64,000 bases of DNA from Teichococcus aerophilus (GCF_014490485.1 NZ_JACTVA010000003.1:124001-188000), one strand, 5' to 3'. Positions 1 through 12,613 are shown, numbered from the stretch's first letter. The notes: a model not told the origin generated them from the sequence alone. Numbers and translations: made by a program.

Positions 1-527
1 CCAACCAGGGCCAGGTGTTCGAGAGCTACAACCTCGCCGCCCTGATGAAGCTGCCGGTCATCTTCATCATCGAGAACAACAAGTACGGCATGGGCACCAG
101 CGCCGAGCGCGCCTCCGCCTCCAAGGACCGCTCCAAGGACGGCACGCCCTGGGGCATCCCGGGCGAGCAGGTGGACGGCATGGACGTGCAGGCGGTGAAG
201 GCGGCCGGCGAGCGCGCCGTGGCCTACTGCCGCGAGGGCAACGGCCCCTACATCCTCGAGATGAAGACCTACCGCTACCGCGGCCACTCGATGTCCGACC
301 CCGCGAAGTACCGTACGCGCGAGGAAGTGCAGAAGATGCGCGAGCAGCACGACCCGATCGAGACCATCCGCAAGATCCTGCTGGAAGGCGGGATGGACGA
401 GACGAAGATCAAGACGGTGGACGACAAGGTGAAGACCATCGTCGCCGACGCCGCCGAGTTTGCGCAGACGTCCCCGGAGCCCGACGAGAAAGAGCTCTGG
501 ACCGATATCCTGGTGGAGGCCCGCTGA
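1..527 (+). CDS. pdhA: Pyruvate dehydrogenase E1 component subunit alpha, 3' part
   Basis: This is the C-terminal half of the thiamine-diphosphate-dependent alpha subunit of pyruvate dehydrogenase, which decarboxylates pyruvate and works as a heterotetramer with E1 beta. The reading frame is already open at base 3 and starts with [10 protein letters not shown], so the start lies before the window. Visible are the [11 protein letters not shown] segment and the loop [14 protein letters not shown], which corresponds to the regulatory phosphorylation-loop region of mitochondrial enzymes. The stop codon is one base from the pdhB start, so the two are translationally coupled. Identification is very secure; only the N-terminus and the promoter are missing. 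Confidence 0.97.
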   Translation, partial: NQGQVFESYNLAALMKLPVIFIIENNKYGMGTSAERASASKDRSKDGTPWGIPGEQVDGMDVQAVKAAGERAVAYCREGNGPYILEMKTYRYRGHSMSDPAKYRTREEVQKMREQHDPIETIRKILLEGGMDETKIKTVDDKVKTIVADAAEFAQTSPEPDEKELWTDILVEAR

Positions 528-528
528 G

Positions 529-1944
<1,416 letters not shown>

Positions 1945-1958
1945 GAGGAAGCGGGACG

Positions 1959-3305
1959 ATGGCCACCAACATCCTGATGCCCGCCCTCTCCCCCACCATG
2001 ACGGAGGGGACTTTGGCACGCTGGCTGAAGAAAGAGGGCGAAGCGGTCAAGGCCGGCGACGTGATCGCCGAGATCGAGACCGACAAGGCCACCATGGAAG
2101 TCGAAGCCGTGGATGAAGGCATCCTCGGCAAGATCCTGGTGAAGGACGGGACGGAAGGCGTGGCGGTGAACGCCACCATCGCCATCCTGGTCGAGGAAGG
2201 CGAGGCCGTTCCCTCCGGCGACGCCCCCAAGGCAGCGCCGAAGCAGGACAGCGGTTCGGCGCCGAAGCAGGAAATGTCGCCCGACAGCAAACCGCTGACC
2301 GGACCCGGTGAGCAGGAGCCGAAGGCGGCCACCGCCATCGAGAACAAGGGCGAGGCCAAGCCGGCCGCCGAGCAGGGCGGCCGCGTCTTCGCCTCCCCGC
2401 TGGCGCGCCGCATCGCCCAGCAGGCTGGCATCGACCTGTCCGGCATTCAGGGTTCCGGCCCTAACGGCCGGATCGTGAAGGCCGATGTGGAAGGTGCCTC
2501 CAGCGCGCCGAAGCAGGCCGCCGCGCCCGCGGCACAGTCCCAGGCTGCTGCCGCCCCGGCACCGTCTGCCGCGCCGGCGCCGAAGCCCGTCGCGCCCACG
2601 ATCACCGCCCCGCATACCGCTGTGCCGAACAGCAGCATGCGCAAGGTCATCGCGCGCCGGTTGAGCGAGAGCAAAGCCACCGTCCCGCATTTCTACGTGA
2701 CGATGGATATCGAGATCGATGCGCTGCTGAAGCTGCGCGCCGACCTCAACGCACGCGCGCCGAAGGACGGGCCGGGCGCCTTCAAGCTCTCGGTCAACGA
2801 CCTGGTCATCAAGGCGGCAGCCCGCGTGCTGCGCATGATGCCGGCCGTGAACGCGACCTGGACCGATGAGGCGATCCTCCAGTACCACGACGTCGATATC
2901 TCGGTGGCCGTGTCCATCCCCGATGGGCTGATCACCCCGATCGTGCGCAAGGCCGACCAGAAGGGCCTTGCCGCCATCAGCAACGAGATGAAGGACCTCG
3001 CGGCACGCGCCAAGACCGGCAAGCTGAAGCCCGAGGAGTTCCAGGGCGGCGGCTTCAGCATCTCCAACATGGGGATGTTCGGCGTGAAGGATTTCGCCGC
3101 CATCGTGAACCCGCCCCAGGCCGGCATCCTGGCGGTCTCCGCCGGGCAGCAGCGCCCGGTGGTGAAGAACGGCGCGCTGGCTATCGCCACGGTGATGACC
3201 TGCACCCTCTCCGTCGACCACCGTGCCGTCGATGGCGCGCTGGCCGCCGAGTGGATCGCCGCCTTCAAGGCGGTGGTCGAGGACCCGCTGAGCCTGATGC
3301 TGTGA
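1959..3305 (+). CDS. pdhC: Dihydrolipoamide acetyltransferase (E2) of pyruvate dehydrogenase
   Basis: This 448-residue E2 core subunit transfers the acetyl group from lipoyl-lysine to coenzyme A. In order it shows one lipoyl domain (K43 in [10 protein letters not shown]), an Ala/Pro-rich linker, a peripheral subunit-binding domain (about 143-180, [16 protein letters not shown], for E1/E3 docking), a second Ala/Pro linker, and the CoA-acyltransferase domain ending with the catalytic DHRAVDGA motif. The length suits a single-lipoyl alphaproteobacterial E2. It lies 14 bases after pdhB, with AGAGGAAG before the ATG. Its last codon overlaps the GTG start of the next gene. Confidence 0.97.
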   Translation: MATNILMPALSPTMTEGTLARWLKKEGEAVKAGDVIAEIETDKATMEVEAVDEGILGKILVKDGTEGVAVNATIAILVEEGEAVPSGDAPKAAPKQDSGSAPKQEMSPDSKPLTGPGEQEPKAATAIENKGEAKPAAEQGGRVFASPLARRIAQQAGIDLSGIQGSGPNGRIVKADVEGASSAPKQAAAPAAQSQAAAAPAPSAAPAPKPVAPTITAPHTAVPNSSMRKVIARRLSESKATVPHFYVTMDIEIDALLKLRADLNARAPKDGPGAFKLSVNDLVIKAAARVLRMMPAVNATWTDEAILQYHDVDISVAVSIPDGLITPIVRKADQKGLAAISNEMKDLAARAKTGKLKPEEFQGGGFSISNMGMFGVKDFAAIVNPPQAGILAVSAGQQRPVVKNGALAIATVMTCTLSVDHRAVDGALAAEWIAAFKAVVEDPLSLML

Positions 3306-3790
3306 GCCGGCATCCCGGTTTCTCGCTGCGCGACGCCAGGCCGCGCGATGCCGAGACGGTTCTCCGTCTCGTCACCGCCCTGGCGGAGTACGAGAACCTG
3401 GGAAACGAGGTGAAGGCCACGGCGCAGGATTTCTACGGCGCCCTGGCCGGCAAGAAGGTCAAAGGCCTGATCGCGGAAGCCGATGGCGAGCCCATCGGCT
3501 TCTGCCTGTGGTACGACACTTTCAGCACCTTCACCGGCCGCGGCGGCCTCTGGATCGAGGATGTGTTCGTGGCGCCGGAGCACCGGCGCCTCGGCATCGG
3601 TCGTGCCTTCTTCCAGGAAGTCGCGAAGCGCGCGGTGGCCGATGGCCATGCCCGGGTTGAATGGAATGTGCTCGACTGGAACGCGCCTGCTATCGCCTTC
3701 TACCGGCGGATCGGCGCGGTCGGGCAGGATGAATGGACCGATCAACGCCTGACAGGCGAGGCGCTGCACGCGCTGGCCGCCGAAGGCTGA
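3302..3790 (+). CDS. GNAT acetyltransferase resembling diamine/thialysine N-acetyltransferase
   Basis: A 162-residue Gcn5-related N-acetyltransferase. The acetyl-CoA pyrophosphate loop is seen in [10 protein letters not shown]. The surrounding pattern ([45 protein letters not shown]) closely follows the spermidine/spermine and thialysine acetyltransferase (SSAT) group, so a small amine or amino acid is the likely acceptor. I choose the GTG at 3302, which overlaps the pdhC stop in the string GTGA; the open frame further upstream lies wholly inside pdhC. It sits between the E2 and E3 genes and would be co-expressed with an acetyl-CoA-producing complex. The exact substrate cannot be read from the sequence. 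Confidence 0.85.
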   Translation: MSRHPGFSLRDARPRDAETVLRLVTALAEYENLGNEVKATAQDFYGALAGKKVKGLIAEADGEPIGFCLWYDTFSTFTGRGGLWIEDVFVAPEHRRLGIGRAFFQEVAKRAVADGHARVEWNVLDWNAPAIAFYRRIGAVGQDEWTDQRLTGEALHALAAEG

Positions 3791-3806
3791 CGAGGACAAG
3801 ACAGAC

Positions 3807-5201
<1,395 letters not shown>

Positions 5202-5210
5202 GGTGGCGGC

Positions 5211-5243
5211 CAGGGCCCGGATGCGCCTCGCATCCGGGCCCTG
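5211..5243 (+). terminator. Strong hairpin after lpdA
   Basis: A perfect 15-bp inverted repeat (CAGGGCCCGGATGCG and its complement) with a CCT loop starts 9 bases after the lpdA stop. No T-run follows, so it could be an intrinsic terminator of the GC-only kind, an attenuating hairpin, or a stabilising 3' structure between lpdA and lipA. Confidence 0.6.
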
Positions 5244-5309
5244 ATTGCACATATAGAAGGGGATGGGGCACAGTCCGACGCCGCCATCCGCATTGTACCG
5301 GGGTTCCGA

Positions 5310-6392
5310 ATGGCCACGCGTATCCTGATCGATCACCGGGCCGGTGGCGCGGTTTCCAACGCCGGCGGCATCCCGAAGCCGGTGGAGGTCTCGCCCTCCG
5401 TCGCGCTGCCCGCGCATCTGCAGGCGGCCAACGCCGCCGTGCCGCCGGAGCCCGAAGCCAGGAAGCAATTGCGCCACCCCGAGAAGGCGCACCGCCCGGA
5501 CAATCCGATCAAGCGCAAGCCTGACTGGATTCGCGTTAAGGCGCCGACGCACCCAATCTATCACGAGACGCGCAAGCTGATGCGCGACAACAACCTCGTC
5601 ACGGTATGCGAGGAAGCCGCCTGCCCGAATATCGGCGAGTGCTGGTCCCAGCGCCACGCGACCATGATGATCATGGGCGAGATCTGCACGCGCGCCTGCT
5701 CCTTCTGCAACATTACCACCGGCATGCCGAAGCATCTGGATGCGGATGAGCCGCGACGGGTGGCCGACGCCGTGGCGCAGCTCGGCCTGCGCCACGTCGT
5801 CATCACCAGCGTGGACCGGGACGACCTGAAGGATGGCGGGGCGCAGCATTTCGCCCAGGTCATCGCCGCCATCCGCCTGGCTGCGCCGGAGACGACGGTG
5901 GAGATCCTGACCCCCGATTTCCTGCGCAAGGATGGCGCGCTGGAGGTGGTGGTCGCGGCCAGGCCGGATGTGTTCAACCACAACCTGGAGACGGTGCCGA
6001 AGCTCTACCCGAGCATCCGCCCCGGCGCCCGCTACTTCCATTCCCTGCGGCTGCTGGACCGGGTGAAGGAGCTGGACCCGTCCATCTTCACCAAGTCCGG
6101 CGTCATGGTCGGGCTGGGTGAGACGCGGATCGAGGTGCTGCAGGTGATGGACGACATGCGCAGCGCCGACATTGATTTCCTCACCATCGGCCAGTATCTG
6201 CAGCCGACGGTGAAGCACGCTGCCGTGGACCGTTTCGTCGAGCCTTCTGAATTCGAGGATTACGCCCGCATGGCGCGCGGCAAGGGCTTCCTGCTGGTTT
6301 CGGCCACACCCCTCACCCGTTCCTCCTACCATGCCGACCGGGATTTCGCCGCGCTGCGCGATGCGCGGAACGCCAAGCTGCGCGCGGCCTGA
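5310..6392 (+). CDS. lipA: Lipoyl synthase
   Basis: A radical SAM enzyme that inserts two sulfurs into octanoyl-protein to make lipoyl groups, the cofactor of E2 and of E1 beta encoded just upstream. The auxiliary iron-sulfur cluster cysteines are C100, C105 and C111 ([12 protein letters not shown]). The radical SAM CxxxCxxC is C126, C130 and C133 (CTRACSFC). The C-terminal RSSYHAD carries the serine that ligates the auxiliary cluster. At 360 residues it is longer than most LipA because of a Pro/Ala-rich N-terminal stretch of about 65 residues before the conserved core ([10 protein letters not shown]). A shorter start is possible, but I see no better one with a ribosome site. It is coupled to the next gene through TGATG. 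Confidence 0.96.
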   Translation: MATRILIDHRAGGAVSNAGGIPKPVEVSPSVALPAHLQAANAAVPPEPEARKQLRHPEKAHRPDNPIKRKPDWIRVKAPTHPIYHETRKLMRDNNLVTVCEEAACPNIGECWSQRHATMMIMGEICTRACSFCNITTGMPKHLDADEPRRVADAVAQLGLRHVVITSVDRDDLKDGGAQHFAQVIAAIRLAAPETTVEILTPDFLRKDGALEVVVAARPDVFNHNLETVPKLYPSIRPGARYFHSLRLLDRVKELDPSIFTKSGVMVGLGETRIEVLQVMDDMRSADIDFLTIGQYLQPTVKHAAVDRFVEPSEFEDYARMARGKGFLLVSATPLTRSSYHADRDFAALRDARNAKLRAA

Positions 6393-6874
6393 TGCCCACG
6401 CACGCCGAGAAGCGTATCCTCCGCTATACGCCGGAACAGATGTACGATCTGGTGGCGGACGTCCGCCGCTACCCGGAATTCCTGCCCTGGTGCGTCGCCG
6501 CGCGCGTTGTCAGCCAGGACGGCAACGAGCTGCTGGCCGACCTGACCATTGGCTTCAAGATGTTCCGGGAGACCTTCCGCTCCCGCGTGCAGCTCAACCG
6601 CCCGCATGAAGTGCGCGTGCAGTATGAGAACGGCCCCTTCCGCTACCTGAACAACACCTGGAAGTTCACGCCGGTCGAAGGCGGCACCGAGGTCGATTTC
6701 TTCGTCGATTTCGAATTTCGCAGCGCCCTGCTGCAAGCGGTCATCGGCGTCGTGTTCAACGAAGCCGTCCGCCTGATGGTGCGGAGCTTCGAGCGGCGGG
6801 CGATGGCACTGTACGGCCGCAACACGGCGGCGACCGCCGCCGTCGCGCCGGGGAACCCAGCCACGCGCAGTTGA
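6392..6874 (+). CDS. COQ10/RatA-type START-domain protein (ubiquinone-binding)
   Basis: A 160-residue polyketide cyclase/START-like protein. The opening HAEKRILRYTPEQMYDLVADV and the RYPEFLPWC motif are hallmarks of the COQ10/RatA group, in which the eukaryotic members bind coenzyme Q and the E. coli member RatA associates with ribosomes. In alphaproteobacteria a role in ubiquinone handling is the usual assignment. Placement directly after lipA with a TGATG overlap is common in this class. The last 20 residues are Ala/Thr-rich and probably unstructured. Family membership is sure; the exact role is inferred. Confidence 0.88.
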   Translation: MPTHAEKRILRYTPEQMYDLVADVRRYPEFLPWCVAARVVSQDGNELLADLTIGFKMFRETFRSRVQLNRPHEVRVQYENGPFRYLNNTWKFTPVEGGTEVDFFVDFEFRSALLQAVIGVVFNEAVRLMVRSFERRAMALYGRNTAATAAVAPGNPATRS

Positions 6875-6913
6875 AGTGCCCAAGTCTAAGATTTCGGTCA
6901 TGTTGGCGTCATC

Positions 6914-7144
6914 GTGCGCAAATACCTGACCCTGCTCGTCCTTTCTCTGGTCGCCCTGTTCTGGGTGCTTCCAACGCTTTTGGAACTTCGCCAGGCCGAC
7001 AAGGCATGGTTGGACTGGATGCCGGATACGGACGCCGAGCTCTGGACCTATGTCCGGCTGGCGCTAGAGTTGCTGGCCATTGTCGCGGGCCTCATGGTGC
7101 TGCGGCAGGCCTGGAAGCAATTCTGGCGGGCCCTGGCCGACTGA
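6914..7144 (+). CDS. Small two-helix membrane protein, unknown
   Basis: A 76-residue protein I do not recognise. It has an N-terminal hydrophobic segment (about 5-24, LTLLVLSLVALFWVLPTLLE), a polar middle (ADKAWLDWMPDTDAELWTY), and a second hydrophobic segment (about 49-65), so it is probably a small inner-membrane protein with two helices. The GTG at 6914 is the best start; the nearby ATG at 6900 is in another frame. It lies 39 bases after the START-domain gene and 36 before threonine aldolase, all on the same strand. Coding potential is supported by the regular hydrophobic/charged pattern only. Confidence 0.55.
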   Translation: MRKYLTLLVLSLVALFWVLPTLLELRQADKAWLDWMPDTDAELWTYVRLALELLAIVAGLMVLRQAWKQFWRALAD

Positions 7145-7180
7145 CCAGCCCCGCCCTCCACCACGAGGGTTATCGCATTC

Positions 7181-8248
7181 ATGGTCCATGCCCCTGCCCG
7201 CCCGCCTGTCGGTGCGCCGCCTGTTCGCATCAATCTGTATTCGGATACGCAGACCCGCCCGACCGCGGCGATGCGCGATGCGATGATGGCCGCCGAGGTG
7301 GGTGACGAGCAGTTCGGCGACGACCCGACCGTGACCGCGTTGTGCGACCGCATGGCCGGCCTGATGGGCAAGGAGGCGGCGATCTTCCTGCCCTCCGGTA
7401 CCATGTGCAACGTCATCGCCATCGTCACCCATTGCCGCCCGGGCGACGAGGTTCTGGCGCATGAGACGGCGCATATCCTCTCCAGCGAAGGCGGCGTGCA
7501 TGCCGCGCTGGCGGGGACGCAGATCCATCCATTGCAGGGCGCGCGCGGCATGTTCAGCGCCGAGACGCTGCGCGCCGCCATCCGCCCCCGCACCCGCCAC
7601 GCGCCGCCGCAAAGCCTGCTGGAAGTCGAGCAGACGGCCAATATCGGTGGCGGCGCCGTGTGGCCGCAGGCGGAACTGGATGCGGTGGTGGCCGTGGCGC
7701 GGGAAGAAGGCTGGGCCACGCACATGGATGGCGCCCGGCTGATGAACGCCGTCGTTGCCACCGGCATCCCGGCAAAGGAGATGGTGGCCGGCTTCGATTC
7801 GGTGTGGCTGGATTTCACCAAGGGCCTCGGCGCGCCGCTTGGCGCCGTGCTGGCCGGCTCGTCCGAATTCATCGACACCGCCTGGCGCTGGAAGCAGCGC
7901 CTGGGCGGCGCGATGCGGCAGGCCGGCATCTGCGCCGCCGGCTGTCTCTATGCGCTGGACCATCACATCGACCGCCTGGCCGAGGACCATGCCAACGCCA
8001 AGGCCCTCGCCCGCGGCTTGCGGCAGATCCCCGGCATCGCGGTGGAGGAGCCGGATACCAACCTGGTGTTCTTCGACCCCGCCGGCACCGGCCTCGCCTC
8101 CGCCGAGTTGGTGAAGGCGCTGCGTCTGCAGGGCGTGCAGATCTCCATGCTGGGCGGCCGCATCCGCGCCTGCCTGCACCTGGATGTCACGGCCGCGATG
8201 GTGGAGGAGACCCTCGGCCTGATTCGTGCGGAAGTGGCGAAAGCGTAA
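7181..8248 (+). CDS. ltaE: Low-specificity L-threonine aldolase
   Basis: A 355-residue PLP enzyme of the beta-eliminating lyase/threonine aldolase fold, which cleaves L-threonine or L-allo-threonine to glycine and acetaldehyde. Recognisable are NLYSDTQTRPTAAMR near the N-terminus, FLPSGTMCN, HMDGARLMNA with the PLP-binding aspartate, and the Schiff-base lysine K214 in WLDFTKGLGAPLG. ATG 7181 is used; it leaves a 15-residue Pro-rich lead before the conserved core. A strong intrinsic terminator begins about 30 bases after the stop. Confidence 0.93.
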   Translation: MVHAPARPPVGAPPVRINLYSDTQTRPTAAMRDAMMAAEVGDEQFGDDPTVTALCDRMAGLMGKEAAIFLPSGTMCNVIAIVTHCRPGDEVLAHETAHILSSEGGVHAALAGTQIHPLQGARGMFSAETLRAAIRPRTRHAPPQSLLEVEQTANIGGGAVWPQAELDAVVAVAREEGWATHMDGARLMNAVVATGIPAKEMVAGFDSVWLDFTKGLGAPLGAVLAGSSEFIDTAWRWKQRLGGAMRQAGICAAGCLYALDHHIDRLAEDHANAKALARGLRQIPGIAVEEPDTNLVFFDPAGTGLASAELVKALRLQGVQISMLGGRIRACLHLDVTAAMVEETLGLIRAEVAKA

Positions 8249-8280
8249 GCGCTGAACGCTTTCATCGTTGGAGGAACAGG

Positions 8281-8314
8281 AAAGGGCTGGGGAAGCAATT
8301 CCCCAGCCCTTTTT
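8281..8314 (+). terminator. Intrinsic terminator after ltaE
   Basis: A perfect 14-bp stem (AAAGGGCTGGGGAA with its complement) closes a GCAA tetraloop and is followed by T5. It lies between convergent genes and could serve both. Its inner part GGGGAA-GCAA-TTCCCC recurs in three other terminators of this window (24739, 45084, 45271). Confidence 0.9.
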
Positions 8315-8337
8315 CGTCAGCCCATCTCAGGCTGAAT

Positions 8338-9738
8338 TCAGCCTTTGCCGCCCAGGCGTGCCAGCAGCCGCGCGTGGCTGCGCGCACCGGAATGCAGGCA
8401 GGCCAGCTCGAACTTCTCGTTCGGGCTATGCACCTGGTCGTCATGCAAGCCGAAGCCCATCAGCAGGCTGTCCAGCCCCAGGATGCGCTTCAGGCTCTCC
8501 ACCACGGGGATGGAGCCGCCGCCGCCGGACAGCACCACCGGCTTGCCGAACTCTTCCGCCAGCACGGCCCGCGCCGCATCCAGGAACGGCGATTCGGTAG
8601 GCACAGACAGGCCCGGCGTACTGGCGAAGACCTGCAACTCGAAGCTGGCATCGGCCGGGATGCGTGCCTTCACGAACTGGCGGATACCCTCGATGATCTT
8701 CGCCGGCTCCTGCCCCGGCACCAGGCGGCAGGACAGCTTGGCATGGCCCTCGCAGGCGATGACGGTCTTGGAGCCCTCGCCCATATAGCCGCCCCAGATG
8801 CCGTTGATGTCGGCGGTCGGCCGCGCCCACATGCGCTCGGGCGCCGAGCGGCCCTTCTCGCCGCTGGGCACGGACAGGCCCTGGCTGCCGAGGAAGGCGG
8901 CTTCGTCGAAGCCCAACGCATCCCAGGCGGCGCGCTGGTTAGCGCCGGGCTCGATCACGCCGTCATAGAAGCCGGGGATCTGGATGCGGCCATCCTCGTC
9001 CTTCAGCTCGCCCAGCAGCTTGGTCAGCACGTTCAGGGAGTTGCCGGCGGAGCCGCCGAACAGGCCGGAATGCAGGTCCCGCGCGCCCAGGCGCAGGTCG
9101 ATCTGCACATACACCATGCCGCGCAGGCTGACGGTCAGCGCCGGCACGCCGAATTCCCACATGCCGGTGTCGCTGATCAGCGCCACGTCGGCCTTCAGGA
9201 AATCCTTCTCGGCCTGCAACACGGCATCCAGGTTCGGGCTGCCGACTTCCTCCTCGCCCTCCACCACGATAGTCAGGCGCACCGGCGGGCCGCCGGCCAC
9301 GGTGTTCCAGGCGCGCAGGGCGGCAAGCCAGGTCAGGCACTGGCCCTTGTCGTCCACCGCGCCGCGCGCCACCACGCGGCGGCCATGCGGGCCCTCGACG
9401 ATGGTCGGCTCGAAGGGCGGGCTGGTCCACAATTCCAGCGGTTCCGGCGGCTGCACGTCGTAATGGCCGTAGATCAGCACATGCGGCACGTCCGCACCCT
9501 GGGGGCCGGGATGGGTGGCGATCACCACCGGATGCGTCGGCGTCTCCCGCAGCCCAACCTCGAAGCCGAGCTCGGCCAGTTGCTCGCCCACCCAGGTGGC
9601 GGCGGCGCGGCAATCGGGCGCGTGCGCCGACTGGGCGCTGATGCTGGGGATGCGCAGCCACGCGAGGAGGCTGGCTTCGGTCTCGGCCCGGGCCGCGTCG
9701 AGCGTGGCGAGGACCTGTTCGATCTGTGCGTTCGGCAT
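8338..9738 (-). CDS. M20 family metallopeptidase (dipeptidase)
   Basis: A 466-residue zinc-dependent hydrolase of the ArgE/DapE/ACY1 (M20) family. The metal-site motifs IYGHYDVQP (His, Asp), VDDKGQ and EGEEEVGS are present in the usual order, with the dimerisation domain between them, and the length matches the carnosinase-like/DapE-like dipeptidase subgroup. The start at 9738 (MPNAQIEQ) is chosen because the upstream in-frame extension overlaps the tpiA 3' end and is GC-rich non-domain sequence. Gly/Ala-type dipeptides are a plausible substrate but are not proven by sequence. It lies downstream of tpiA, separated by a GC-rich hairpin. Confidence 0.9.
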   Translation of the reverse strand: MPNAQIEQVLATLDAARAETEASLLAWLRIPSISAQSAHAPDCRAAATWVGEQLAELGFEVGLRETPTHPVVIATHPGPQGADVPHVLIYGHYDVQPPEPLELWTSPPFEPTIVEGPHGRRVVARGAVDDKGQCLTWLAALRAWNTVAGGPPVRLTIVVEGEEEVGSPNLDAVLQAEKDFLKADVALISDTGMWEFGVPALTVSLRGMVYVQIDLRLGARDLHSGLFGGSAGNSLNVLTKLLGELKDEDGRIQIPGFYDGVIEPGANQRAAWDALGFDEAAFLGSQGLSVPSGEKGRSAPERMWARPTADINGIWGGYMGEGSKTVIACEGHAKLSCRLVPGQEPAKIIEGIRQFVKARIPADASFELQVFASTPGLSVPTESPFLDAARAVLAEEFGKPVVLSGGGGSIPVVESLKRILGLDSLLMGFGLHDDQVHSPNEKFELACLHSGARSHARLLARLGGKG

Positions 9739-9795
9739 GATGGCGGCAGTGTCGCGCCGCTTGGCGGCATCAGGCAAGAGACCTGGCGCCGGTTC

Positions 9796-9822
9796 CCGGG
9801 GCGGCGGCCGCCGCCGCCCCGG
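9796..9822 (-). terminator. GC-only hairpin between tpiA and the M20 peptidase gene
   Basis: A perfect 12-bp stem (CCGGGGCGGCGG with its complement) has a 3-base loop and lies 10 bases beyond the tpiA stop. No T-run follows, so function as a terminator is likely but not certain. Confidence 0.5.
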
Positions 9823-9832
9823 CCCCGTAGCC

Positions 9833-10579
9833 TCAGGCCGCCGCTGCGATGCCCAGGAAGTCGCCGGCCACCAGGCTGGCGCCGCCCACCAGCGCGCCAT
9901 CGACATGCGGCAGCGCCAGGATGGCCTTGGCATTCCCCGGCTTCACCGAGCCACCGTAGAGAATCCGCAGCGTGCTGCCGGCGGCGCCGAAGCGCTGCTC
10001 CAGTTCCGCGCGGACGCGGGCGTGCATGGCGGCGATATCTGCCTCGGTCGGCGTACGGCCGGTGCCGATGGCCCAGACCGGCTCATAGGCCACCACGCCG
10101 CCGGCGGCCGCGAATCCCTCCGGCAGGCTGCCGGCCAACTGCGCAGCGACCACGTCCTCCGCCTCGCCGGAGACTCGCTGCGCCTCGCTCTCGCCCACGC
10201 AGACGATGGGGGTCAGGCCACTGGTGAGCGCCGCCTCGGCCTTCGCCAGCACCACCGCATCGCTCTCCGCATGGTCGGCCCGGCGCTCGGAATGGCCGAG
10301 GATGACGAAGCGGACGCCCAGGTCGGCCAGCATGGCGGCCGAGATATCGCCGGTATGCGCGCCCTTGGGGTTGGCGTGGCAATCCTGCGCGCCAAGGGCG
10401 ACCGAGCCGCTACCGAGCGTCTCGGCTACCGCCGACAGGTGGACAAAGGCGGGGCAGACCAGCAGGTCGGCACCGGAGGCCTGGCCGGCGGCAACGCCGG
10501 CAGCCAGCTCCCGCACCGAGGCCAGGGTCCCGTGCATCTTCCAATTGCCGGCGATCAGGGGGCGTACGCCAGGGGTCAT
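9833..10579 (-). CDS. tpiA: Triosephosphate isomerase
   Basis: A 248-residue TIM-barrel enzyme interconverting dihydroxyacetone phosphate and glyceraldehyde 3-phosphate. Catalytic residues are visible: N12/K14 in GNWKMHG, H96 in ILGHSERR, E166 in [11 protein letters not shown], and the phosphate-binding YGGSVKPGN and GGASL loops. Length is normal. It is divergent from ppiD, with 126 bases between the starts that should hold both promoters, an arrangement common in alphaproteobacteria. Confidence 0.97.
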   Translation of the reverse strand: MTPGVRPLIAGNWKMHGTLASVRELAAGVAAGQASGADLLVCPAFVHLSAVAETLGSGSVALGAQDCHANPKGAHTGDISAAMLADLGVRFVILGHSERRADHAESDAVVLAKAEAALTSGLTPIVCVGESEAQRVSGEAEDVVAAQLAGSLPEGFAAAGGVVAYEPVWAIGTGRTPTEADIAAMHARVRAELEQRFGAAGSTLRILYGGSVKPGNAKAILALPHVDGALVGGASLVAGDFLGIAAAA

Positions 10580-10705
10580 CGGGCTTCCTCTCGAAGTATC
10601 CGGGTGATTCGAACCGTATCCCCGGCGCTACCCGTGACGGCAGGGTTTGGCAACCGTCCCCCTTTTCCCTATGGTCCGCCCCGCTTCCTCTTCTTGTGGA
10701 ATACG

Positions 10706-12613
10706 ATGCTCACTGCACTGCGCCGCCTTGCCGGAACCTGGTTCGCCAAGGGCCTCTTCCTGCTGCTGATCCTGTCCTTCGCCATCTGGGGCATCGAGGA
10801 TATCGTCCGTAACTTCGGCTCCGACACCTCGCTCGCCCGCGTCAACAAGGACCGGATCGAGCTGCCCGAGGCCCAGATGGCCGCGCGGCGGGAGACGACC
10901 CGCATCCAGCGCCAGCTGGGTGGGTCCTTCGAGATCACGCCGCAGATGTCGCAGGCCATCGCCCGCCAGGCGGTGGAGAGCCTGGTGATGGACCGTGTCC
11001 AGAGGCAGGAGGCCGCGCGGCTCGGCGTCATCGCGCCGGACCAGGCCTTGCAGGCCTATGTCTGGGGCATCCCAGCCTTCCAGGGCGCGGATGGCCGCTT
11101 CAACCGCATCGCGCTGGAGAGCTTCCTGCGCAGCAACGGCCTGACCGAGCAGGAATTCCTGCGCCTGCTGCAGGGTGACCTGGAGCGGCAGCAGCTGGTG
11201 GGCGCCGTGCGCTCCGGCGCCGCCGGGCCGGACGGCATCATCAAGCCGCTGTTGATGTGGCAGCAGGAGCGCCGCGTGGCCGAGCTGGTGACGCTGCCCT
11301 TCGCCGATGCGCCGGAACCGGCGGTGCCGGAGGACGCGCAGCTGCGCCGCTACCACGAGAACAACCCGAACCAGTTTTCCGCCCCCGAATACCGCAAGGT
11401 GACGGTCGCCACCCTCTCCCCCGCCACGGTCGCCGCCGAGATCAACCCGAGCGAGGAAGACCTGCGCGCCTATTACGAGGCGCATCGCGGCGCCTATGAG
11501 ACGCCCGAGCGCCGCACGCTGGAGCAGGCGGTGATGCAGAGCCGCGAGGCCGCCGACAAGATCGCCGCCGAATGGCGCGGCGGCGCCGAATTCGCCGCCA
11601 TCGAGACGGCGGCCCACGCCGATGGCGGCCAGGCCCTGTCCCTCGGCGTGATGGACCGTGCCTCCCTGCCGGTGCCGGAACTGGCCGAGGCCGCCTTCGC
11701 CCTGCCGGCGGATGGCGTCAGCGCGCCGGTGCAGACGCCGTTCGGCTGGCACGTCATCAAGGTCACCAATATCGAGGCCGGCACCACCCGCAGCTTCGAG
11801 GACGCCCGCACCGAGGTGACCGCGCAGCTGAAGAACGAGCGCGCCGCCGACATCGCCTATGAGCGTGCCAACGAGGTCGAGGACGCGCTCGCCAGCGGCG
11901 CCACCCTGGCCGAGGTCGGCCAGCGCTACGCCCTGCCGGTCGCCGCCGTCACCATCGACGCGCGCGGCACGCAGCAGGACGGCACGCCCGCCAATATCCA
12001 CCTGGATGCCGGGGCGCGGGACATCGCGCTGCGCGCCATCTTCGCCGCCGAGACCGGTGGCGCGCCGCGGCTGGCGGAAGCCGGCCAGGTCGGGCTGTTC
12101 GCCTTCGACCTGCAGGAAGTCATCCCCGCCGCGCTGAAGCCCTTCGAACAGGTGCAGGACCAGGTGCGCGCCGCCTATCTGGCCGATGCCCGCCGCCGCA
12201 GCCAGGAGGAGCGCGCCGCCGCCCTGCTCGGCGCCGTGCGCGGCGGCAAGACCCTGGTGGACGCCGCCCGGGAAGCCGGCCTGGCCACGCGCCGCGTCGG
12301 CCCCTTCGCCCGCCAGCCGGATGCCCAGGGCGACGGCCGCAACTCGCCGCCGCCGGAGCTGCTCGCCCCGCTGTTCGACACCGCCCCCAACGAGGCCACC
12401 ATGGCCCAGGCCGCCGACGGCTTCGTCGTCGGCCAGGTGGTGGACGTGCTGCGGGTGAACCCGGATGCCGACCCGCTGGCGCTTGGCCGCGTCCGCTCCG
12501 AAGTGGAGCAGGCGATGCTGAACGACCTGGAGGCCCAGTACCTGGAAGCCCTGCGTCGCAGCGCCAACGTCACCTTCAACCCGACCCTGATGGGACAGGT
12601 CACCAACCGATGA
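10706..12613 (+). CDS. ppiD: Peptidylprolyl isomerase PpiD, membrane-anchored periplasmic chaperone
   Basis: A 635-residue SurA/PpiD-type folding factor. One transmembrane anchor is near the N-terminus (about 15-33, KGLFLLLILSFAIWGI), followed by the SurA-N-like chaperone region (about 35-190), a parvulin-type isomerase domain (about 262-357, with PVQTPFGWHVIKV), and a second helical region to the end. It works at the periplasmic face of the inner membrane on newly exported proteins. ATG 10706 begins the MLTALRRLAGTW lead typical of the family; the long open frame upstream is antisense to tpiA and is not coding. It overlaps trpE by four bases (ATGA), which places it as first gene of the trp-moa-moe operon. 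Confidence 0.93.
   Translation: MLTALRRLAGTWFAKGLFLLLILSFAIWGIEDIVRNFGSDTSLARVNKDRIELPEAQMAARRETTRIQRQLGGSFEITPQMSQAIARQAVESLVMDRVQRQEAARLGVIAPDQALQAYVWGIPAFQGADGRFNRIALESFLRSNGLTEQEFLRLLQGDLERQQLVGAVRSGAAGPDGIIKPLLMWQQERRVAELVTLPFADAPEPAVPEDAQLRRYHENNPNQFSAPEYRKVTVATLSPATVAAEINPSEEDLRAYYEAHRGAYETPERRTLEQAVMQSREAADKIAAEWRGGAEFAAIETAAHADGGQALSLGVMDRASLPVPELAEAAFALPADGVSAPVQTPFGWHVIKVTNIEAGTTRSFEDARTEVTAQLKNERAADIAYERANEVEDALASGATLAEVGQRYALPVAAVTIDARGTQQDGTPANIHLDAGARDIALRAIFAAETGGAPRLAEAGQVGLFAFDLQEVIPAALKPFEQVQDQVRAAYLADARRRSQEERAAALLGAVRGGKTLVDAAREAGLATRRVGPFARQPDAQGDGRNSPPPELLAPLFDTAPNEATMAQAADGFVVGQVVDVLRVNPDADPLALGRVRSEVEQAMLNDLEAQYLEALRRSANVTFNPTLMGQVTNR

Noticed and set aside
7660-10227. 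855-codon open frame running over threonine aldolase, the M20 gene and tpiA
   Set aside because: It crosses three well-identified genes in other frames or strands and has no recognisable domain.
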